Origin: Pseudomonas cichorii
Lineage (GTDB): Bacteria; Pseudomonadota; Gammaproteobacteria; Pseudomonadales; Pseudomonadaceae
Reading direction: 5' to 3'
DNA: 64,000 bases
NCBI RefSeq assembly: GCF_003700275.1
Contig: NZ_RBRE01000057.1
Span: 1 to 64,000, forward strand
The translations under genes were made by a program, and so were the position numbers. Shown in pieces: positions 9,948 to 17,631 of this stretch; position 1 is the first letter of the stretch, and every line of letters begins with the position of its first letter. The notes under the pieces were generated by a model that was given only the letters and a program-made list of their open reading frames with translations, had not been told where the DNA came from and made no database searches.

Positions 9948-11291
9948 ATGACAACTAGCGCTGTAGAGCAGGTCGATCCTGCGACTTTGAGAAAAGTCAT
10001 CGTGGCTGCCGCCATCGGTAATTTTGTCGAATGGTTCGACTTTGCGGTCTATGGCTTTCTGGCCACCACCATTGCCCTGCAATTCTTTCCCAGTACCGAC
10101 CCCAGCGCTGCCTTGCTGAAAACCTTCGCGGTTTTTGCCGTGGCCTTTGCCTTCCGGCCTCTGGGCGGGATTTTCTTTGGCATGCTGGGCGACAGGATCG
10201 GACGCAAACGCACCCTGGCCTTCACCATCCTGTTGATGGCGGCCGCCACGACCCTGATTGGCCTGCTGCCCACCTATGCAGCCATCGGCGTGACCGCTCC
10301 GATCCTGTTGACCATCATCCGCTGTGCCCAGGGTTTCTCGGCGGGTGGTGAGTATGCCGGTGCCTGCGCCTATCTGATGGAACATGCTCCGCAGGACCAG
10401 CGTGCCTGGTACGGCAGTTTCCTGCCGGTTTCGACATTCTCGGCCTTCGCCGCTGCGGCGGTGGTGGCCTATGCGCTCGAAGCGGCCCTGTCGGCTGAAA
10501 CCATGGGCAGTTGGGGCTGGCGCCTGCCGTTCCTGATCTCGGCTCCTCTGGGGCTGGTTGGTTTGTATCTGCGCTGGAGGCTGGATGAAACCCCGGCTTT
10601 CCAGGCGGTAACCGAGGAGCATGCAGTGGCTCATTCGCCGCTCAAGGAAACCTTGCGCAATCACGGGGCTGCCATCTGTTGCCTGGGGGCTTTCATTTCC
10701 CTGACGGCGTTGTCGTTCTATATGTTCACCACTTACTTCGCCACCTACCTGCAAGTCGCAGGCGGCTTGAGTCGGGCCACGGCATTGCTGGTGTCGTTGA
10801 TTGCGCTGCTGTTCGCGGCCGCGATCTGCCCGTTGGCCGGCGCCTATTCCGACCGGGTCGGGCGGCGTGCCACGATGGTGACGGCCTGCGTGTTGTTGAT
10901 GCTGGTGGTGTTTCCATCTTTCCTGATGGCCAGTTCGGGCTCGTTCGCGGCTTCGATTCTGGGCGTGATGCTGCTGGCGATTGGCGCAGTATTGTGCGGC
11001 GTGGTGACTGCGGCGTTGCTGTCGGAAACCTTCCCGACCCGCACCCGCTACACCGCGTCGGCCATTACCTACAACATGGCTTACACCCTGTTTGGCGGGA
11101 CCGCGCCGCTGGTGGCGACCTGGTTGATCAGCAGCACCGGCAGCAACCTGTCACCGGCTTTCTACCTGATTGCTGTCGCGGTTCTGGCCTTGCTGGGTGG
11201 TCTGGCATTGCCGGAAACCTCGAAGGTTTCATTGCATGATGTGGCGGTGGTGGGGAAGGGCGGGGATTTGTCGGAACTGGTTCGCGAATAA
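9948..11291 (+). CDS. MFS metabolite:H+ symporter (KgtP/ProP-like)
   Basis: 447-residue inner-membrane transporter with about 12 transmembrane segments. GNFVEWFDFAVYGFLA in TM1 and the loop GMLGDRIGRKRTL are typical of the metabolite:H+ symporter branch of MFS, which takes up organic acids such as alpha-ketoglutarate, citrate or shikimate, or osmolytes. RCAQGFSAGGEYAGA is the conserved TM4-5 motif. The start was set at MTTSAVEQ with GAGG upstream. The final residues VRE and the stop codon lie in a REP-like palindrome. Substrate not assignable. Confidence 0.85.
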   Translation: MTTSAVEQVDPATLRKVIVAAAIGNFVEWFDFAVYGFLATTIALQFFPSTDPSAALLKTFAVFAVAFAFRPLGGIFFGMLGDRIGRKRTLAFTILLMAAATTLIGLLPTYAAIGVTAPILLTIIRCAQGFSAGGEYAGACAYLMEHAPQDQRAWYGSFLPVSTFSAFAAAAVVAYALEAALSAETMGSWGWRLPFLISAPLGLVGLYLRWRLDETPAFQAVTEEHAVAHSPLKETLRNHGAAICCLGAFISLTALSFYMFTTYFATYLQVAGGLSRATALLVSLIALLFAAAICPLAGAYSDRVGRRATMVTACVLLMLVVFPSFLMASSGSFAASILGVMLLAIGAVLCGVVTAALLSETFPTRTRYTASAITYNMAYTLFGGTAPLVATWLISSTGSNLSPAFYLIAVAVLALLGGLALPETSKVSLHDVAVVGKGGDLSELVRE

Positions 11292-11298
11292 ATTCGCT
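11283..11298. repeat. REP-like palindrome overlapping an MFS stop codon
   Basis: CGCGAATAAATTCGCT, one of several gcgaat-aattcgc palindromes in the window. The TAA of the preceding transporter gene is inside it. Confidence 0.6.
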
Positions 11299-11434
11299 AC
11301 TGGTTTAAGCCTGTCGCAAATACTCAACAAAAAATGCCACGCGCGCAGCGAAAAATGGCACATTGGCGGCCCTCGTCTGGATATGACACATTTTGTAATA
11401 TCAGATTGAGGGCATACCAAAACCATTTTTACGG

Positions 11435-12652
11435 ATGAAATCCATGGCGATCAGCGCTCAGCCCGGTTCTCCCGCGGCCTCGACGACTCCTCAGAGCAGT
11501 CCATTGGTGATGCGCATTATCGGCGCGGTCGCCCTGGCGCACTTGATCAACGATCTGATTCAGGCGGTACTGCCTTCGATCTATCCAATGCTCAAGGCCA
11601 GCTACGATTTGAGTTTCACCCAGATCGGGCTGATTACTCTGACCTTCCAGATCACCGCTTCCCTGTTGCAACCCTGGGTCGGTTATTACACCGACCGGCA
11701 TCCCAACCCGCTGGTGCTTCCGCTGGGTTCGATCTGTACTTTGATCGGTATCGTGATGCTGTCGATGGTTGGCAGCTTTCCGTTGATCTTGCTGGCTTCG
11801 GCGTTGATCGGCATTGGTTCTTCGACCTTTCACCCTGAAGCCTCACGTATTGCCCGGCTGGCCTCCGGTGGCCGTTTTGGCCTGGCGCAGTCGACCTTTC
11901 AGGTTGGAGGCAATACCGGTTCGGCATTCGGTCCGCTGCTGGCGGCAGCGATCATCATTCCGTTCGGTCAGGGCAATGTGGTCTGGATCGGCTTGTTTGC
12001 GCTGTTTTCCCTTGGTTTGCTGTATGCCATCAGCCGCTGGTATCGGGCGCACCTGAATCTGTTCAAGCTCAAGGCCGGGCAGGCTGCAACGCACGGGCTG
12101 TCGAGAAAGCGGGTGATTGTTTCGCTGGGCATCCTGGCGTTTCTGGTGTTTTCCAAGTTTTTCTACATGACCAGCCTCACCAGTTACTTCACTTTCTACC
12201 TGATCGAGAAGTTCGACCTGTCAGTGGCCAGCTCGCAATTGCATCTGTTCCTGTTTCTCGGCGCGGTGGCGGCGGGGACCTTTTTCGGTGGCCCGATTGG
12301 CGACAGAATCGGCCGCAAGAAAGTGATCTGGTTTTCGATTCTGGGTGCGGCACCGTTCACCCTGGCACTGCCTTATGCCGATCTGTTCTGGACCAGCGTG
12401 CTGAGCGTGATTATCGGCTTCATCCTGGCCTCGGCGTTTTCCGCCATCGTGGTGTATGCCCAGGAGTTGGTGCCGGGCAACGTGGGCATGATTGCCGGGA
12501 TCTTCTTTGGCCTGATGTTCGGCTTTGGCGGGATTGGTGCGGCGCTGCTCGGTTATCTGGCCGACAGTCACGGCATCCTGTTTGTCTATAACCTGTGCTC
12601 GTTCCTGCCGCTGCTCGGGATCCTGACCGTGTTCCTGCCCAGGACCAAGTGA
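11435..12652 (+). CDS. fsr: MFS efflux protein, fosmidomycin-resistance (Fsr) family
   Basis: 405-residue inner-membrane MFS protein with 12 predicted helices. AHLINDLIQAVLPSIYPMLK, GYYTDRHPNP and GIGSSTFHPEASRIAR are characteristic of the Fsr family, whose E. coli member exports fosmidomycin. FGLAQSTFQVGGNTGSAFGP is also diagnostic. A second ATG three codons downstream (MAISAQ) has a slightly better RBS context. It ends immediately before the stop of the convergent DUF1853 gene with no space for a separate terminator. Confidence 0.88.
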   Translation: MKSMAISAQPGSPAASTTPQSSPLVMRIIGAVALAHLINDLIQAVLPSIYPMLKASYDLSFTQIGLITLTFQITASLLQPWVGYYTDRHPNPLVLPLGSICTLIGIVMLSMVGSFPLILLASALIGIGSSTFHPEASRIARLASGGRFGLAQSTFQVGGNTGSAFGPLLAAAIIIPFGQGNVVWIGLFALFSLGLLYAISRWYRAHLNLFKLKAGQAATHGLSRKRVIVSLGILAFLVFSKFFYMTSLTSYFTFYLIEKFDLSVASSQLHLFLFLGAVAAGTFFGGPIGDRIGRKKVIWFSILGAAPFTLALPYADLFWTSVLSVIIGFILASAFSAIVVYAQELVPGNVGMIAGIFFGLMFGFGGIGAALLGYLADSHGILFVYNLCSFLPLLGILTVFLPRTK

Positions 12653-13636
12653 TCAGGCCGAAGGTGTCGACACTTCGAGAGGGCTGACGGTGTTGCTGGT
12701 ATCGGCCAGATTGGGCCACATGTCCGATACCAGAAACAGGCGCTCGGTTTCTTCCCAGTCGCCCTGCGGGTTCTGATTCAGGCGCACCAGCAGTTGCGCC
12801 GGCGCCAGCGGGTCGAGCTGCTCCAGCCAGTCCTGCAACTGCTCATGACTCCACGCCTGGGCGTAATGCGCCGGTGCCAGCCAGGCATGGCGCGGCAACG
12901 GTTGCCAGCGACCGTCCGGACTTTGGGCGATGAACGCTTGCCAGTCACGTTGATGCAGCCAGCGCCCCTTGAGGTGCTGCTGGTGCGCGCCGGTGGGCGC
13001 GCTGCTGTGACCCGGCCATGGATAAAGCAGATAGCCTCCTAGCCACAATTCTGCGGAAAAGGCCTCGATACCCAGCGCCGCCAGCGTTGCGCGGCTTTCC
13101 GGCCGTGCGGAAATCGGCAGTTGATGCTGGCTCAGGTGGGTCAGCTTGCGGTCCAGCCGGTCATGACATCCAGGGCCCAGCCATTGCGCGGTGTCGCGGC
13201 CGTCGCCGTCCTGCGGGCCGAGATAGAGTTTGATGGCCAGTTCCACGTGATGCACGCCATCGCGGTCGCGCAGCAGCATATCCAGTTCGCCCAGCGTATG
13301 GCCTTCCTGGCGAATCGGCAGGTTGGCGGCGATGATTTCGACCCCCGGTGCATGATGTACCGCGAACTGCCAGAGCCGTTCGTAATAGAGCCCCAGCCGC
13401 CGTGTCGCGCTGAGCGACAGCCAGTGCTCCAGAGGGCTGCTGTCCTGATCCAGTTGCAGCAGGAAGTCCGCCAGTTGTCCGGGTTCCTGCACCCAGGCGC
13501 TGCCGGTCAGCGGATGGCGTTGCGGCCAGGGTGTCTGATCGAGCATCGGCGGGGCGAGGATGACCCAGGCCAGGTCGCGCACCTCGGGATGGCGCAGCTG
13601 ACGCGGCAGATCGATGAGGCTGGGGAAGAGAGTCAT
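12653..13636 (-). CDS. DUF1853 family protein, possible PD-(D/E)XK nuclease fold
   Basis: 327-residue cytosolic protein of family DUF1853. Visible family landmarks are [15 protein letters not shown] and the pair GELDMLLRD followed by [12 protein letters not shown]. An acidic Asp in a beta strand followed by E-x-K in the next strand resembles the PD-(D/E)XK phosphodiesterase core, so a nuclease activity is possible but inferred. No signal peptide. Its promoter region holds a REP-like palindrome and is shared with divergent nadK. Confidence 0.85.
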   Translation of the reverse strand: MTLFPSLIDLPRQLRHPEVRDLAWVILAPPMLDQTPWPQRHPLTGSAWVQEPGQLADFLLQLDQDSSPLEHWLSLSATRRLGLYYERLWQFAVHHAPGVEIIAANLPIRQEGHTLGELDMLLRDRDGVHHVELAIKLYLGPQDGDGRDTAQWLGPGCHDRLDRKLTHLSQHQLPISARPESRATLAALGIEAFSAELWLGGYLLYPWPGHSSAPTGAHQQHLKGRWLHQRDWQAFIAQSPDGRWQPLPRHAWLAPAHYAQAWSHEQLQDWLEQLDPLAPAQLLVRLNQNPQGDWEETERLFLVSDMWPNLADTSNTVSPLEVSTPSA

Positions 13637-13667
13637 GTATCGAGGATAGCTTTACTGTTCCGGTAGA

Positions 13668-13684
13668 AGCGAATTCATTCGCGA
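13668..13684. repeat. REP-like palindrome
   Basis: AGCGAATTCATTCGCGA in the divergent spacer between the DUF1853 gene and nadK. Confidence 0.55.
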
Positions 13685-13767
13685 AAACGGCATACATTGC
13701 CGCTGCAAGGCCATTTCGCCCATAATCCACTTCTTTAAAGCCGTATCGAACCCGCAGCAGGAGCCCC

Positions 13768-14658
13768 ATGGAGCAATTTCGCAATATCGGCATCATCGGC
13801 CGTCTGGGCAGTGTCCAGGTGCTCGATACCGTTCGCCGACTCAAGAGATTCCTGTTGGACCGGCATCTGCACGTCATTCTGGAAGACACCATCGCTGAAG
13901 TCCTGCCCGGTCACGGTCTGCAGACCTCGTCGCGCAAGATGCTCGGTGAAGTGTGCGACATGGTGATTGTGGTCGGCGGCGACGGCAGTCTGCTGGGCGC
14001 GGCGCGGGCCCTGGCCAAGCACAACGTTCCGGTGCTGGGCATCAACCGTGGCAGCCTGGGTTTTCTGACCGATATCCGTCCCGACGAACTGGAAGTGAAG
14101 GTCGCTGAAGTTCTCGAAGGCCACTATCTGGTGGAAAACCGCTTCCTGCTCCAGGCCGAGGTCCGTCGGCATGGCGAGGCGATTGGCCAGGGCGATGCGC
14201 TCAACGATGTAGTGCTGCATCCCGGCAAGTCGACGCGGATGATCGAATTCGAGATCTATATCGATGGCCAGTTCGTCTGCAGCCAGAAGGCTGACGGCCT
14301 GATCGTCGCCACGCCGACCGGGTCGACCGCCTACGCGCTGTCGGCAGGCGGGCCGATCATGCATCCCAAGCTCGATGCCATCGTCATCGTGCCAATGTAC
14401 CCGCACACCCTGTCTGGTCGGCCGATCGTGGTCGACGGCAACAGCGAGCTGAAAATCGTCGTCTCCAAGGACATGACGATCTATCCCCAGGTGTCCTGCG
14501 ATGGCCAGAACCATTTCACCTGTGCGCCGGGCGACACCATTACCGTCAGCAAGAAATCACAGAAGCTGCGCCTGATTCATCCGCTGGATCACAACTATTA
14601 CGAAGTCTGCCGCACCAAGCTCGGCTGGGGCAGCAGACTCGGCGCCGGAGGCGACTGA
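13768..14658 (+). CDS. nadK: NAD+ kinase
   Basis: 296 residues, the normal length. It phosphorylates NAD+ to NADP+ with ATP or polyphosphate in the cytosol. The signature VVGGDGSLLGAAR (GGDGS at 70-74) holds the catalytic Asp, NRGSLGFLTDI is the second conserved block, and the GDGLIVATPTGSTAYALSAGG-type loop binds NAD. First gene of a tightly packed run: its TGA overlaps the ATG of the metallophosphoesterase gene. Confidence 0.97.
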   Translation: MEQFRNIGIIGRLGSVQVLDTVRRLKRFLLDRHLHVILEDTIAEVLPGHGLQTSSRKMLGEVCDMVIVVGGDGSLLGAARALAKHNVPVLGINRGSLGFLTDIRPDELEVKVAEVLEGHYLVENRFLLQAEVRRHGEAIGQGDALNDVVLHPGKSTRMIEFEIYIDGQFVCSQKADGLIVATPTGSTAYALSAGGPIMHPKLDAIVIVPMYPHTLSGRPIVVDGNSELKIVVSKDMTIYPQVSCDGQNHFTCAPGDTITVSKKSQKLRLIHPLDHNYYEVCRTKLGWGSRLGAGGD

Positions 14659-15629
14659 TGCTCGATCCTGCGCGTGGCTACGATCTGATCGGTGACGTGC
14701 ACGGTTGTGCTCATACCCTTGAGCACTTGCTGGAACTGCTCGGCTACCGTTTTCAGGCGGGCGTCTGGCGTCATCCTGAACGCATGGTGATTTTCCTCGG
14801 CGATATCATTGATCGCGGCCCGAGGATTCGCGAAGCGCTGCATATCGTGCGCGATATGGTCCAGGCGGGGCAGGCCTATTGCATCATGGGCAACCATGAG
14901 TTCAATGCGCTGGGCTGGGTGACCCCGGCCCTGCCTGAGGGCAGCCAGCGCTTTGTACGCGAGCACACGCCGCGGCATGCGCGGTTGATCGGCGAAACCC
15001 TGGCGCAGTTCGAGCAGTATCCGGCGGAATGGAGCGAGTTTGTCCAATGGTTCTATGAGCTGCCGCTGTATATCGACGCCGACCGCTTTCGCGTGGTTCA
15101 CGCCTGTTGGGACCCGAGTCTGATCAAGCCGTTGCGCGGCCTGCACGGCAATGGCTGCATCGACAAGCATTTCGTCCAGGCCTCGGCAGTACCGGGGAGT
15201 TTTGCCAGTGGCGTTTTCAACCGCCTGCTGCGCGGCACCGACATGCGCCTGCCGCACGGCTTGACCCTGACCGGCGGTGACGGCCTGTCCCGCGCCTTTT
15301 TCCGCACCAAGTTCTGGGAAGACGATCCGCAGACTTATGGCGATGTGGTGTTCCAGCCCGATGCGCTGCCCGAAGGCGTGGCCAAGACGCCGCTGTCCAC
15401 TTCGGAAAAGAACGCCCTGTTGCGTTATGGCATCGACGAGCCGTTGCTGTTTGTTGGCCATTACTGGCGCAGCGGCATACCGGCACCGATCCGGCCCAAC
15501 CTGGCCTGCCTGGATTACAGCGCGGTGCTTTACGGCAAGCTCGTGGCTTATCGTCTGGATCAGGAAACCCGGCTCGACCCGGACAAGTTCGTCTGGGTCG
15601 ATGTGCAGCGGCCCGAGGTTGCATCATGA
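14658..15629 (+). CDS. Metallophosphoesterase (calcineurin-like)
   Basis: 323 residues with an N-terminal dinuclear metal site of the PPP/calcineurin superfamily: DLIGDVHGCAHTL (D-x-H), IFLGDIIDRGPR (GDxxDRG) and MGNHEFNA (GNHE), plus later His motifs VVHACWD and FVGHYWRSG. Related to the PrpE/ApaH-like small phosphatases. It may hydrolyse phosphoproteins or nucleotides; substrate unknown. Start overlaps nadK by 1 bp, end overlaps the rhomboid gene by 4 bp. Confidence 0.88.
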   Translation: MLDPARGYDLIGDVHGCAHTLEHLLELLGYRFQAGVWRHPERMVIFLGDIIDRGPRIREALHIVRDMVQAGQAYCIMGNHEFNALGWVTPALPEGSQRFVREHTPRHARLIGETLAQFEQYPAEWSEFVQWFYELPLYIDADRFRVVHACWDPSLIKPLRGLHGNGCIDKHFVQASAVPGSFASGVFNRLLRGTDMRLPHGLTLTGGDGLSRAFFRTKFWEDDPQTYGDVVFQPDALPEGVAKTPLSTSEKNALLRYGIDEPLLFVGHYWRSGIPAPIRPNLACLDYSAVLYGKLVAYRLDQETRLDPDKFVWVDVQRPEVAS

Positions 15630-16498
15630 TTCCCGTCGCCGCTCTGCGTTTGCCCTTGAGCACGGACCTGACCGGTTTCATCAGCTTGTTGCAACGCCTT
15701 GGCGTTCCGCATCGGGTCAGCGAAGAGGCTGGCGAGCAAGTGTTGTGGGTACCGGATGCCGGGCAACTTGCCGAAGATGTGCGTCATTTGTACGCCCGCT
15801 TTCCCGAGGGTGACGACACCTACCAACTGCCGCCTGGCGCCGCCATTATCGAGGTAAAGCGTCCTGGCTTCATGCAGCAACTACGCGCCAGCCCGATGAC
15901 TGCGCTGGTATTGCTGGCGACTCTGATCGTTGCCTGCTTCACCCTGCTGGGCGATGACCTCGATACCCTGCGCTGGCTGACTTTCCTGGATTTTCAGGTA
16001 CAGGGCGATTACGCGATGTTCACGCCGCTTGCCGACAGTCTGGCAGCGGGGCAGTGGTGGCGGATCTTTTCGCCGATGCTGATTCATTTCGGCATCCTGC
16101 ATCTGTCCATGAACGGGCTGTGGTACTGGGAGCTTGGACGTCGCATCGAGCTGCGTCAGGGCCGTTGGCATCTGTTGGGCCTGACCCTGCTGTTCGCCGC
16201 GGTTTCCAACTCGGTTCAATATGTGTTCGGCGGCCCGAGCCTGTTTGGCGGGTTGTCGGGTGTTCTTTATGGATTGCTGGGCCATTGCTGGATTTTCCAG
16301 CTGCTGGCGCCCAATCCGGTCTACCGCATGCCACGTGGCGTGCTGATAATGATGCTGGTCTGGCTGGTGCTGTGTCTGTCCGGGCTGGTGAGCATGCTGG
16401 GCTTTGGCGAAATCGCCAACGGCGCTCATGTCGGCGGTCTGATCATCGGTTGTGTCACAGGGCTTTTGGGCGGAGCCATCGCTCGCCGCAGAACCTGA
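15626..16498 (+). CDS. Rhomboid intramembrane serine protease (GlpG-like)
   Basis: 290 residues. A soluble N-terminal domain of about 85 residues precedes six to seven membrane segments. The catalytic dyad is visible as GLSGVLYG (S211) and NGAHVGG (H268), and HLSMNGLWYWELG supplies the oxyanion His/Asn context in TM2. It cleaves transmembrane substrates in the inner membrane. Overlaps the upstream phosphoesterase by ATGA. Confidence 0.93.
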   Translation: MIPVAALRLPLSTDLTGFISLLQRLGVPHRVSEEAGEQVLWVPDAGQLAEDVRHLYARFPEGDDTYQLPPGAAIIEVKRPGFMQQLRASPMTALVLLATLIVACFTLLGDDLDTLRWLTFLDFQVQGDYAMFTPLADSLAAGQWWRIFSPMLIHFGILHLSMNGLWYWELGRRIELRQGRWHLLGLTLLFAAVSNSVQYVFGGPSLFGGLSGVLYGLLGHCWIFQLLAPNPVYRMPRGVLIMMLVWLVLCLSGLVSMLGFGEIANGAHVGGLIIGCVTGLLGGAIARRRT

Positions 16499-16527
16499 AA
16501 TTGCCCGCTATTTTCTGGAGCACCTTA

Positions 16528-16788
16528 ATGTCCTCTTTTGCAGAAATGATTGAAAACATCACCCCGGATATCTATGAGAGCCTGAAGCTGGCCGTGGAAA
16601 TCGGCAAATGGTCCGATGGCCGCAAGCTGACTCAGGAGCAGCGCGAGCTGTCCTTGCAGGCGTTGATCGCCTGGGAAGCGCAGAACCTGCCGGAAGACCA
16701 GCGCATCGGCTACATGGGCCCGCAGGAATGTGCGTCCAAGTCCGAGCCGGTGGCCAATATCCTGTTCAAGTCGGATGCCATCCATTGA
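16528..16788 (+). CDS. yeaC: DUF1315 family protein (YeaC-like)
   Basis: 86-residue small cytosolic protein of unknown function, recognised from MIENITPDIYESLKLAVEIG, KWSDGRKLTQEQRE and AWEAQNLPEDQRIGY. The start ATG has GGAG upstream. It lies between the rhomboid and DUF2797 genes and overlaps a possible TTG start of the latter. Confidence 0.9.
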   Translation: MSSFAEMIENITPDIYESLKLAVEIGKWSDGRKLTQEQRELSLQALIAWEAQNLPEDQRIGYMGPQECASKSEPVANILFKSDAIH

Positions 16789-16817
16789 TCGAGATTGGTC
16801 GCGGAGCAGTCAACAAA

Positions 16818-17618
16818 ATGTCGGCGCGCCAGGATGAGGCGTCGTTCGTGCAATACAACTTTCGCCTGGGCGATGTGGAAATTCCGGTCAATCCGCTGAT
16901 CGGCAAGACCGTGCGCCTGGAATACCTGGGCGCGATCCATTGCAGCCATTGCGGTCGCAAGACCAAGTCCAGCTACAGCCAGGGCTATTGCTACCCTTGC
17001 ATGCTCAAGCTGGCCCAGTGCGACGTGTGCATCATGAGCCCGGAGAAGTGCCATCACGATCAGGGTACGTGCCGTGATCCGTCATGGGGCGAGCAGTTCT
17101 GCATGACCGACCATATCGTCTATCTCGCCAATTCATCGGGCGTGAAGGTCGGCATCACCCGTTCCACCCAGTTGCCGACCCGCTGGCTGGATCAGGGTGC
17201 GAGCCAGGCCCTGCCGATCCTGCGCGTGGCGACCCGGCAGCAGTCCGGCTTCGTCGAAGACCTGCTGCGCAGTCAGGTTGCGGACCGCACCAACTGGCGC
17301 GCCTTGCTCAAGGGCGATGCGCAGCCGGTGGATCTCAAGGCCATTCGCCAGGAACTGTTCGACAGTTGCGCTGCCGGATTAAAGGAGTTGCAGGACCGAT
17401 TCGGCCTGCAGGCCATCCAGTTGCTGCAGGACGCCGAGCCCGTCGAGTTTCGTTATCCGGTCGAGGCGTATCCGACCAAGATCGTCAGTTTCAACCTGGA
17501 CAAGAACCCGATTGCCGAGGGCACGCTGCTGGGGATCAAGGGCCAATACCTGATTTTCGATACCGGCGTGGTCAATATTCGCAAGTACACGGCCTATCAA
17601 CTGGCCGTGCATCAGTAA
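16818..17618 (+). CDS. DUF2797 zinc-ribbon protein with GIY-YIG-like segment
   Basis: About 266 residues. The N-terminal half is Cys/His-rich (IHCSHCGRKTKSS, YCYPCMLKL, CDVCIMSPEKCHHD), enough for two zinc sites. The central segment VYLANSSGVKVGITR followed by PTRWLDQGA resembles the start of a GIY-YIG fold. Function unknown. The start was placed at MSARQDE; an in-frame TTG at 16785 overlapping the yeaC stop is an alternative. It ends 13 bp before pepN. Confidence 0.82.
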   Translation: MSARQDEASFVQYNFRLGDVEIPVNPLIGKTVRLEYLGAIHCSHCGRKTKSSYSQGYCYPCMLKLAQCDVCIMSPEKCHHDQGTCRDPSWGEQFCMTDHIVYLANSSGVKVGITRSTQLPTRWLDQGASQALPILRVATRQQSGFVEDLLRSQVADRTNWRALLKGDAQPVDLKAIRQELFDSCAAGLKELQDRFGLQAIQLLQDAEPVEFRYPVEAYPTKIVSFNLDKNPIAEGTLLGIKGQYLIFDTGVVNIRKYTAYQLAVHQ

Positions 17619-17631
17619 TAAGGACTCCAGT

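Noticed and set aside
11370..11386. Possible sigma-54 promoter TGGCAC-N8-GC upstream of fsr
   Set aside because: The GG-N10-GC spacing is right, but the -12 element lacks the TT of TTGC and no enhancer-binding protein gene is nearby.
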